DNA of 64,000 nucleotides from Rutpela maculata (taxonomy: Eukaryota > Arthropoda > Insecta > Coleoptera > Cerambycidae), in the NCBI GenBank assembly GCA_936432065.2, contig OW386293.2, forward strand, positions 64,130,265 to 64,194,264, written 5' to 3'. This document shows positions 9,254 to 19,471 of the stretch, one piece after another. How positions within the stretch are numbered: position 1 is the first letter of the stretch; each line of letters starts with the position of its first letter. Below the pieces are notes generated by a model. It was given only the letters and a program-made list of their open reading frames with translations, was not told the origin of the DNA and ran no database searches. A program made the position numbers and the translations under genes.

Positions 9254-11751
9254 CAGGAAAACTTTACCTTAACTCGAAAAAAATTTGTGCAGACCTTAAA
9301 CTTTGGTTATAGGTTCAAAATAGGCCAAAGTTCACGAAACAAACAAGTTTAGGAGTTTTACGGATCCGCGGGGGGTGAAAAAGGGTACTTTTAATTAAAA
9401 AATCGATTTCTCTTTACTTTCTCGAAATTTACAAAAAATAGTTCAAATACAAGTTATTTCTGACAAAATCATCTTTAATTTGGTGTTTTTTAATTTAATT
9501 TTATAGCAATAATTAACCGAAATACTAGAGGTTTTAACTTCAGAATAATGTGATATGAATTAGATCTCATTCATTTTTGGCAGCTTAATAGTAAATGCAT
9601 GAAAAAAAGAAGTTTCGATATTATGCGAAGGCTTGCTAATTTATAGGGGGTGGATGCCACCCATTTTCAGGGGGTGGCACCTAAAAAAAACAAAAACATT
9701 ATAGCTGAGAGATAATTAAATTTTAGGAAGAAAAGAACCTATGCAACTTTTATAAATTGATATAACCTAATAACTACTAGAAAATTTGTGATTTTAGCTT
9801 AAAGAAGTGGTATTTCAAATGCTTTTTCGTTAAATAACCCGAAAGGTATTACATTGAGCAAAACATGCTACAGACAAATAAGAAAGCTACTAAATTAAGG
9901 ATGAATTTCGTTTTTTTCTAATTTTTGTAGAGTTAATGGTTTCAGAGATCTGGAAGTCTAAAGGTGGCATCCGAACGTTTATAAGACGAAGTGTTTAGTT
10001 TCAATGTTAAATATCTCAGAAACTATGGCACTTACGCCAAAAACGCTAATAACCAAAATGAAAAATTATTATTTAAGCTTTCAAATGATTTTTTTCTTAT
10101 TTTTATAGCGTAAAAACAAGGAAGTTATGACAAAAAATGTACTTTCCACATTTTTTTTATACCATTTTTCGTTAATATAGTATAGTGTGACCCTACACGC
10201 TCGAATGTTTTTATCGACTTACAGCCGATGCTATAGAAAAAAAATGCATTATAAACTGTAAAGGGATTTTAGAAAAAACGTAACATTCTTATTTCTCTGC
10301 AAATATTTCAATAAATATTAGTTTAAGAGAAAATATGGTGGACATCAAAAATGAAGCTTATAAACTGAGAATAAATTTGTTTTTATATTGTTATTTGTGT
10401 AGGGTTGATTGTTTCGGAGATATTTAATTTTATAGATGGCATCCAACCGTTTTTAGGATGAAGTATTTAAAAATATTAAAGGTAATTAATTAATCTTTAA
10501 AATGATTTTTGTTTGTTTCTACATCACAAAAAAAACCGCTGCCCAAGGAATCACTACTTCCACATCCGGATTTTCTATCCAAGTCACACAACGAAAAAAT
10601 TTTGTATCTGGAAATAATTGTTTATGGAACTTTAATAATATAATATTTGAAATCCTCTACCCCAAAAACCCATAAAACGATACCCAACATCGGTAGTGGG
10701 GTGGGGGTGGTGACAGGGGGTGGGAGGGGGGTTGGATAAAGTAAAAAAATATTTTGAGGTTTCTGGTTCTTGTACACACACTAAATCACATTTTTTTCAT
10801 CCCCTTTAATAATGGGGTGGGGGTGGTAATGGGGGTGGCTAATGCCAAAATTTTTTTGAGACCTTAGCTTCTCTTGTCTATACTAAATATCAATTTTATG
10901 AACTCTTACCTGCTTGATTTACCTATTTACTCCAAATTTACCCCAATTTACCCCCCAACCCTTCGACGGAACAAGATGAAAATATAATCTAGTTCTAGAT
11001 CTCATTAAAGTACATATGTGTACCAAATTTCAAGTCAATATCTCAAACGGTTCCAGAGTAAACGTGCGCACAAAAAAGTTACAGACCGACAGACAGACCG
11101 ACAGACCGAAAATTTTTTTTTTAGCTCAAACTTGAAATCTCGACGTTTCGTGACATTCTAAGCCTATTTGAACAATAAAAATTTTTAAAAATTTTTTTGT
11201 CGTTACTATACTTCCACTGGATGTGGAAGTAATAAAGAAGTTATGGCCGATTCAATGTGCGTCTTCACATTTTTGTTAACAAAATGTCGGCATTTTGTTA
11301 TTGTAATTGCTCAGTAATTATTTTTTCTTCAAGAAATCCTGTTTTTCGTTAATATATAGCATCACCTAGATGTTCAATTTATATTGTTCCTTTAAAACAC
11401 TTTTTTTTGAATAAACTCCATCCGCCATCCCCCCATCGGAAAATGGCCGTATTTCGGTTAATTATTGCTATAAAATTAATTTAAAAACAACAAATTAAAG
11501 ATAATTTTTCCCGAAACAACTTGTATTTGAAATATTTTTTTGTAAATGCCATATTTCCCGAGAAATTAGATTAGATTTTTTTTATTAAAAATACCCATTT
11601 TTTACCCCCTATAGGTTCCCGCGGATCCGTTGAATTTCTAAACTTTTTTGTTTCGTGAACTTTGACCTATTTTAAACTTATCTTATAACCAAAGTTTAAA
11701 GTCTGCACAAATTTTCTTCGAGTTACGGTCATTTGTTTCAATATTTTCCTG
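9254..11751. mobile_element. Tc1/mariner-type element with long inverted repeats, non-autonomous, holding a family A copy
   Basis: Ends are CAGGAAAA at 9254 and its complement TTTTCCTG at 11751, each next to TA (9252-9253 and 11752-11753), the target duplication of the Tc1/mariner superfamily. The arms stay similar for about 310 bp (9254-9565 against 11440-11751), sharing GCGGATCC, TTGTTTCGTGAAC-type words and TAATTAACCGAAATA. The interior has no coding frame. Family A copy A2 lies inside (10530-11233). The element itself sits in family A copy A3: hairpin-end remnants lie at about 9222-9245 and the rest resumes at 11754. Confidence 0.65.
10530..11233 (-). repeat. Family A repeat, copy A2, near full length
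   Basis: Runs from AACCGCTGCCCAAGGAATC through ACTTCCACATCC, TTCGTTGTG and the CCACCCC-type blocks to GTGCGCAC and the end TGGATGTGGAAGTA. This is the whole family A order on the minus strand, about 700 bp. It contains a CAGACCGA-type simple repeat near 11080-11110. Confidence 0.75.
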
Positions 11752-11753
11752 TA

Positions 11754-12215
11754 CCTACTAGTAGTGGAGTGGACGTATATTAACGGTGAAAAATTGTTTT
11801 ATTTATTAATATGGCATAAACGTCGATATTTTAAGTTTCAGCAAATAAATTCTATCTGTAATTTCTTTTGTGCGCACGATTACTCTGGAACCGTTCATGA
11901 TATTGACTCAAAATATTGTACACCTGTGTATTAAACGAAATCTGGAAATAGATTATGTTTTGATCTTATTCCGTTGATGGGTAAATGGGGGTAAATAGGT
12001 AAAGCGAGCAAGTAAGAATCGATAAAATTGGGATTTAATGTATGTACGAGAAGCCAAGTTCTCAAAAAAACTTTGAGATCAGCCACTTCCACTATCACCC
12101 TGTTTTTATAATCCACATAATGGATTGTACTTACAGTATCAACCTTTTTTTTTTCGTTGTAAGAGATTTGAATGTGGAAGTAGTGATTCGTTAGGCAGCG
12201 GTATTTTCAGTCGGG
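11754..12215 (+). repeat. Family A repeat, copy A3, split by the 9254-11751 element
   Basis: Resumes at AGTAGTGGAGTGGACG directly after the mariner-type element. It continues through GTGCGCACGATTACTCTGG and AAATCTGGAAATAG, and ends GAATGTGGAAGTAGTGATTC...GGCAGCGGT. The central CCACCCC blocks are shortened. Confidence 0.7.
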
Positions 12216-12379
12216 TTCTGTCTGCTGTATGGCGCACCTAACTGGATGACGTGATCTGTCGTGGTTGCCTGTTAAGAGTACACGGCCTCTACAAAAATAA
12301 AATTTTGATGGGCTAACTTGAATTGTTTTATTCTATTTGGGCGTGTATAAGAGAACAACGCCATGACTGCTGAATACCT

Positions 12380-13100
12380 ATTACTTAGACACCACGTAGC
12401 GAAGTGGAAGTACAGTAATCGTAAAAAAATGAAATTTTCTTTTGCTTTAATAGGATGTCATGAAATGCCTAGATTTTCAGTGCGAGTCAAGAGAAATGTC
12501 TGCCTGTCTGCCTGTAACATTTTTTTGTACGCACGATTACTCTAGAACAGTTGAAGCTATTGGCTTGAAATTTGGTACACCTATGTATTATAACGAGATT
12601 TGGAACAAGATTGTATTTTGATCTTATCCCGTTGAAGGGTTGGAGGATAAATTGGGTAAAATGGGGTTAAAGAGGTAAAGCAAGCAAGTTAGAAGCCATG
12701 AAATTGGGATTTGTGTATATACGAGAAGCCAAGGTTTCAACATTTTTTTGGCATTAGCCACCCTCGCTACTACTCTCACCCCATAATTGAAGGAGGTGAA
12801 AAAATAAAATTTTAATTTAGCGTGTATACAAGAACCTAGGTCTCAAAAATGTTTCCCCCACCACATTATTTAAGAGGATAAAAAGATAAAATTGTGATTT
12901 AATATGTATACAGGAACAAAAGGCCTGAATACTTTTTTTGTCTCTCTACCACCCCCATTACCACCTCCACCACATTATTAAAGGGAATGAAGAAATAATA
13001 TTATGATTTATGTGTACAAGAGCCTCTAACAATTTTTGCCATCAGCTTCCCCCTCTACCATTCCCACTACCGTGTAGCATATCTTTTTATTAGTCCAGAC
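12380..13100 (+). repeat. Family A repeat, copy A4, 3' end missing
   Basis: Begins ACCACGTAGCGAAGTGGAAG (hairpin end) and has GTACGCACGATTACTCTAG, ACGAGATTTGGAACAAG and several CCACCCCATTATT blocks. It stops near GTGTAGCATATC, before the conserved GGATGTGGAAGTAG end. Confidence 0.7.
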
Positions 13101-15695
13101 GACAGAGAAAATTTTATAGTGAAATCTCCAAAAACTTACAAAATGAATAATTTTTTTTAATGAGTCCGTGAAAGTGTATAGAATAATATCCTGAAAAGTT
13201 TACAATCCGCTCGGATGCAGAACATAAAAGAAAAGTGAAAAAAAAATGTATCCATTTTTTTAAAATTCTGAAATTAAGTCACGGTATGAAAAAATAAAAA
13301 ATACAGTTGGATAGACCACGTGTTTCTGAACAAAAATGTCCTAATAAAATGTATCGCTAAAACCACGGTATTCCTGGAAAAAAAGTGAAATGAAGTAACT
13401 TGTCACCTGCTCGGCCAAGCACACGCACGGTTAAATGCATACTATGGAACCTCTAAAAATTCTTAGCAGTTCTAACACTTTCTGATTACACATTTTTAAC
13501 ATTTTTCTTAGTGAATAGGAGGATAAATAGTGAGTCTGGAGAGAAAATATATAATTATGAACGCATACACAGACACCACACATAGCCGCTGTAACGAAGC
13601 AGATCTGTCGCGCCGTCACTCGCACGAATTTTTAACTGCCTTTACTTTATTGTATTTATTAATGTATTTATAAAAAAAAGTTTTATTAATTTTTCAATCA
13701 CCCCAATTAAATAAAAATTATAAAAATAAAATGTAAATTTTACATCTATCCACATTTCAACTATATTCAATGGATTCCTTATACATTTGTTAATGTATTG
13801 GAAAAGTTGCAGAATTTATATTCAAAACTATAGAGAGTTATAAGGATAAGATCGTGAAAATCGCTATTTCTAATCAAGAATGGGATTGATCATATTTTCG
13901 AAAAAATGCATACAAGTAAACGAATTTGTGTTTGAACATTCGAAAAGTATCACTATCACATATTTTTTTCGAAATAGTGATATTTTATTTTTTCCAATGC
14001 GTAAAGTTCTCGACAAGTCACAGCCTCCAATATATATATATTTATCAAAAAAGTCATCAAGCAAGGAAATTAAAATGATTTGAGATGTATCTTTTTTGAA
14101 TCCACATTACTACAACTTAATAAACCATAATAATCATGAAGTGTACGTACTTTTTAATAGTTTTCAATGAAGAAAGAAATTTTTTGAAGGGCTTTTATTT
14201 TTTCTATATTTTTTATTGCGGCGATTGAGTTCAGGCTTGATAATATAAGTTTTAAATGTTAGATATTTCATCTGTTTTAAGTAACAACGCTCAATGAGAA
14301 ATGAGGAAACAAACTGAGGTATGAGTCAATGAACAATACAGAATTAGACAATAGACATCCTTTGTACCAGAAAATCAAATTAACAAAAAAATTCAAACAT
14401 GTGGCCAGAGTTTGTTAACAGTTTACTAAAGAGTTTATTAGATTAGAAATTGACAGGCACTCCAGAAGTATCCGGCCATAAAACTATTATAAGGAACATA
14501 ACAATGTAAGAAAGGAATTTGTAAATTGTCCATTCATTTCTAAAGGGTCAGTTCTACAAATACAACCCATTGCTGTTTGTTTAAATGAAACTAGAATAAC
14601 TAAAGACATTTTAGATTGTGAAATTTTCATATAAATTTATAAACATTTTGTATACAATTCTTTTAGTCGCATCCGGAGATGTAATAATTTACATAATCAA
14701 CACAACTGAAAGTAACATAATTGAAAATATGGAATTTAACCATTGGGTTTTACAAACTAAAATTAAAGTATATCTGGAGATAATATTTATTGGTTGTATT
14801 TACAATTCTCCTAACACAAATTACTTGCAGCTTTGTAATTTTTTTGAAAATTGGAAAAGTTGGAAATTAGTCATTTATTATTTGTGTAATAACATGTTAC
14901 TTACTGTTAGATTAAATTGTTAAAATATTAGCATACCAACGAAATCATTAGGAAAGCCATAGATTCCAGAGTTTTCATAATATGAGGGCAGGGGTAATAT
15001 AAACTAAAAATTTCCAATTTTTCATTATTTGAGAAGTTTCGTTCACTTCTGGTTTCCCCGGAAATGATTCCAACTTTGAAAAAAAAGCACCCTGTGTATC
15101 TTTACATGTTTTGATTTCGGAGGCGATTTCAAGTATGATTGCATAGTTTAAAAAACAAATTTAGACTACTTGATTCTTTTGTGAATAATAATTTAAAAAT
15201 CGAGAAAACACCCTTATTAAGTATGCCGTGAAAATTGAAAAAACTATTTTTAAATCATTCATTTCGTCTGCAAATAACAAAAACGTTCTGTCCGAAATGT
15301 TCATTTTATTTAACACCTGTCAGAGCCAAAACATAGACTACTGCTACTCTTGTATTATTTCATGTGGGTAAATATACCTACATATTTTAATAAAAAGGGT
15401 ATATTTTAGTCACAGTTAGGAAACACTAACGCAAACATTAGTGGGAAAAGAGCAGAGCGTTTGACCTAAACTTTATGACAGCATCAAAAAAGGTGATTAA
15501 GAAATTTTTTCTGCCGCGGCTTTATTTTAATATATTTTCGGTGTGGTAACAAGTGCAATGAGAAGTCCAGCTTCATAAAAATTTAAACGATGTATGTTGC
15601 AATATTAGAATTTTCTACTATTTTTTTTTGTTATCTCCGGTCTTGGTAATCGCATAAAAAAAATGAAAATAAAAATTTTGAATATAAATAGACAA
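13101..15695. other. AT-rich noncoding stretch
   Basis: No coding or RNA gene recognised; frames up to about 100 codons (14618-14923) are AT-rich and lack motifs. A segment near 14456-14600 (ACAACCCATTGCTGTTTGTT, GAAACTAGAATAAC) is similar, perhaps 75%, to 26985-27090, so it belongs to a low-copy dispersed repeat. Confidence 0.5.
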
Positions 15696-15698
15696 AAA

Positions 15699-16222
15699 AA
15701 CTATAATAGCCTAGGAAATAGGCAAATTCGACGACGAGTGGTTACCGTCTGCCAGTCGGTAATCGAAGAGACCATATAAGTACAAAATTTTTTTCTCTCT
15801 GGAACTTTTTGGTATGGTGGAGGGGGGGATATGGAGGGGGGGGGGGCATTTATTTTTAAATCGAATGATTATCGATATCTGTCCGCATAGGTAGTTAGTA
15901 TATGTACTTCACATACCCCAGTTACGCTGGCAGACGAAACTTCCGGTCGGCGCGTGCGCTAACCGAAAATAGAAACTAAAAATTTTTTTTCTATTTTCGG
16001 TTAACGCGCGCCGATCGGAAGTTTCGTCTGCCAGCGTAATTGGAGTATGTGAAGTACATATACCAACTATCTATGCGGACAGATATCGATAATCATTCGA
16101 TTTAAAAATACAAAAGTTCCAGAGAGAAAAAAAATGTGTACTTATATGGTCTCTTCGATTACCGACTGGCAGACGGTAACCACTCGTCATCGAATTTGCA
16201 CGCTATTTCCTAGATTATAACG
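15699..16222. mobile_element. Foldback element (palindromic MITE)
   Basis: The two halves are close complements. AGTGGTTACCGTCTGCCAG at about 15737 pairs with its complement near 16170, and GCTGGCAGACGAAACTTCCG at about 15928 pairs with its complement at about 16020. The centre near 15990 is A/T-rich (CTAAAAATTTTTTTTCTA). Outer ends share TATAAT and CTAGGAAATA. The left arm has an extra G-rich run (15815-15848) missing from the right arm. No coding capacity. The superfamily is unclear. Confidence 0.7.
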
Positions 16223-16390
16223 AAAGTGGGTGAAACTATGCCTTTAATTGATTTATTTTTCGAGTTATATTCAAATAACAATGACTTTTTAAAAAATATA
16301 TAATAAGTTAAAAACATCATGCAAATAACACAGAAAAAAAGTATCATCCACAGATTTTTAATTGCATTTTAAATGACCCAGAAAAGTATG

Positions 16391-17016
16391 AAAAAACCGC
16401 TGCCCAAGGAATCACTACTTCCACATCCAGATTTTCTATCCAAGTCACTCACAACGAAAAAATTTTGTATGTGGAAATAATTGTTTATGGAACTTTAATA
16501 ATATAATATTTGAAATCCTCTATCCCAAAAACCCATGAAACGATACCCCACATCGATAGTGGGGTGGGGGTGGTGATAGGGTAGTGGTAGTGGGGGTGGT
16601 TATTGTACATGCACTAGATCACAATTTTTTTTTCATCCCCTTTAATAATGTGGTGGGGGTGGTAATGGGGGTGGCTAATGCCAAAATTTTTTTTGAGATC
16701 TTAGCTTCTCTTGTATATACTAAATACCAATTTTATGGACTCTTACCTGCTTGATTTACCTAGTTACCCCCAACCCTTCGACGGAACAAGATGAAAATAT
16801 AATCTAGTTCCAGATCTCGTTAATGTACATATGTGTACCAAATTTCAAGTCAATATCTCAGACGGTTTCAGAGTAAACGTGCGCACAAAAAAGTTACATA
16901 CATAAATTATTTTTCGCTCAAACTTAAAATCTCGACGTTTCATGACATTCTAAGCCTATTTAAAGAATAAAAATTTTTAAAAAATTTAGTTTACACTAGA
17001 TGTGGAAGTAAAATGA
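16391..17016 (-). repeat. Family A repeat, copy A5, crossed by the left edge of the big palindrome
   Basis: Runs from AACCGCTGCCCAAGGAATC to GTGCGCAC and CTAGATGTGGAAGTA. The left border of the 5.1-kb palindrome (16848) falls inside this copy. Only its last about 170 bp are therefore repeated on the other arm (21787-21953). Confidence 0.75.
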
Positions 17017-17171
17017 CGACAGACAAGTGTTTCGGTACCTCATTTTTGATGCATTGGCAGCCGGAACAAATTTAAATAAATAAAATTAATAAATAAATGC
17101 ACAAAAGAGTGTACACACAAAAGGAAGAGGTTAGTCTATACTATCTTTCACCTCCCCATATATATTAGGAA

Positions 17172-17300
17172 AAAAAACCGCTGACCAAGGAATCACTACT
17201 TCCACATCCAGATTTTCTATCCAAGTTTCTCACAACGAAAAAAAATTGTATGTGGAAATAATTGATTATGGAACTTTAATAATATAACATTTGAAAGCGA
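17172..17300 (-). repeat. Family A fragment A6 in the left palindrome arm
   Basis: Only the conserved end (ACCGCTGACCAAGGAATCAC, ACTTCCACATCCAG, TTATGGAACTTTAATAATAT) is present. The mirrored copy lies at 21500-21632. Confidence 0.7.
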
Positions 17301-18274
17301 TAAAAAAATATTTCCTCTACAAAATATTTTATGAAAAATAGATACTTACATCAAAAAATCGCAATTTATTTATTTTTCCACCATACGCTTAACTCGTTTT
17401 TAACTTTAATGCTCAAAAGAGCATGAGCACATGACATTTTTTTATGGTCTTTTGACACATCAGTACTTATATAATTATTTATTTTATATAAAAGTCGGCT
17501 TGTAACAACGAAACCTCCACGGAAGTCACAAAAAGGATATTAATAATACACTCTCTGTCTATTTTTAAGTTCAAATTGCTTTATTACGTCTTCACAGTAC
17601 TACAGTACTTTCTGATGGGCAAATTAAAAGAATTTACTAGAAGTATCCGTCTTTGCACAGTGGGATAAAATGAATCTGCAAACTTATTTCATAGAATGCA
17701 ACTCTCAATTATTGATGTTAATTTGGGAGAGCTGGTACATAGTAGAGGCCATTGTATTATTTTTTTTTAAATTGAACCTATAAGTATAGTGACACTGAAA
17801 CAAAATTAAATAAAAAACTTACGAATACTTAAAAGGGAACTTCATGCGTTGTTGTTATTTGATGTCCATCAATTTTTGGTCATATTTGACTCGGAAACAC
17901 AAGGGTCACTTGCTGTAATCTCATCGAAATTAAGCACAGTTTCCAAAGAAAAATTGCTGCAACAAGGGACTCTTTTGCTGTTAATATCTAATTTTACTGT
18001 AGTATCAATAGAGTTCGTTTTATATTTCTCTGTTAGGTAAATAAACGTAATTTAATTTCTAACGCTTTGCATCTTTTTATTTCAATGCGAATGAGGCAAT
18101 ACTTTAAAAGTGGAAAACAAAAAATGAGGACAAATTCAAAATATTTAAATACTTATAGGCCTACCACGAATATTACTACATTATCATTTATTAATAACAC
18201 ACAGGTTTACAAAAAAAAAAGTTGTCTGGATCTGGGGACAGACCATACGTTTCTTATGTATTTTTCGACGCTGA

Positions 18275-18770
18275 ATTCGAATCTATTTTTAGTTTTGATC
18301 TATCACGTCAGAATTTTGAGATATCCTAACCTAAAAGTGCAAAAAACACGGTTTTTGACATATTCGATTTTTTTTTCTCGAAAAACCATGTATGGGATCT
18401 TAAAGTACAAATCTTCTTCTTTAAAATGCCGTTGAGTTTGCTCAAATATCTTTTTTTTTTTTCTTCGCTGAGATATTGCAATTTAAATGATGACCATAAG
18501 GTTTCCGTACTAATTAGATGTATTGGGAAAGATATGATATGAACAGACAATTTTAAAAATTCGATATCTCAGCGAAAAAAAAGATATTTGAACAAACTCA
18601 ACGGCATTTTAAAGAGGAAGACTTGTTCTTTAAGAGCCCATACATGGTTTTTTGAGAAAAAAAATTCGCAAAGCTACATAACGTCAAATGTGTCAAAAAA
18701 CCGTGTTTTCTGCACTATCTCAAAATCCTGACGTGATAGAGCAATACTAAAAATAGATTTTTGTCTGTGT
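18275..18770. repeat. Inner inverted repeat within the left palindrome arm
   Basis: Two halves of about 200 bp are complements. CTATCACGTCAGAATTTTG at about 18300 pairs with CAAAATCCTGACGTGATAG at about 18730, and AAATGCCGTTGAGTTTG pairs with CAAACTCAACGGCATTT. The mirrored copy on the right arm is at about 20032-20526. A related fragment (CAAAATCCTGACGTGATGG) occurs at about 58134, so this is a dispersed foldback element. Confidence 0.65.
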
Positions 18771-19333
18771 AATTAATGTTTATTTGCATACAAAACCACC
18801 CAATATTTTATTAGGTTCTTTTAATGTATCCTCAAATTCATAACAATAAATAATAAAAAACGGTATATTATTTTGGCGTTCAAAGAATGAATATATTTCA
18901 TTTATTAGGTGGCCTTCCAATAGCGTCTCCACTGTAAAGAGTAATGATAGTGGCGCAGTATAGCAAGTACTCCTAGCCAAATAATTTTGTGCTTCGTGAC
19001 AATCTATGCATCAGAGAAATATATATTATAAAAATATGACCTATTGAGGCTCAGTTAGATTGGCAACATCGCTGGGATGGAGAATGAACGCTAGCTATAT
19101 TCTTATATACAGCGGGCTTTGAAAGGATCGGTAAATATATCCGGGCTCTGAAATATGCCATGTTTATATAATCAAAGGAAAAATAATAATTAGCTACCTC
19201 TAGTGGCTTCCTATTGAAAAAGGTGCACAACAATCGCTATATTTAATAAATTTGTTAATTTATACACTTGGGAAATGCCGGGCTTATGAGCGACCTATCG
19301 ATATATCGGGCTACACAATATACCGTCTATACC

Positions 19334-19358
19334 TATATATATATATATACCGTCTATA

Positions 19359-19412
<54 letters not shown>

Positions 19413-19419
19413 GTCTATA

Positions 19420-19469
<50 letters not shown>
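19334..19469. repeat. (TA)n centre of the palindrome with repeated ACCGTCTATACC units
   Basis: The terminal unit ACCGTCTATACC occurs at about 19322-19333, 19349-19360 and 19410-19421, each followed by TA repeats. The right arm has a single complementary unit, GGTATAGACGGT, at 19470. The spacer therefore holds two additional units. Confidence 0.85.

Positions 19470-19471
<2 letters not shown>

Larger units (their letters stand above)
8395..19333. mobile_element. Putative (TA)n-bounded element 'G' (motif AGCCCG)
   Basis: A cluster of AGCCCG words reads inward from the left: TAGCCCGATTT at 8434, CAGCCCGGGG at 8453, AGGGCTCTTATACAG at 8632 and TAGCCCGATATT at 8671. The same word in opposite orientation lies at 19090-19315 (AGCGGGCTTTG, CCGGGCTCTG, CCGGGCTTATG, TCGGGCTACAC), next to a (TA)n tract. 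Inverted clusters of one private motif suggest the two ends of one heavily interrupted element. The right end is convincing because it touches the TA tract and recurs in the palindrome. The left end has no clean TA tract and is tentative. Confidence 0.35.
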
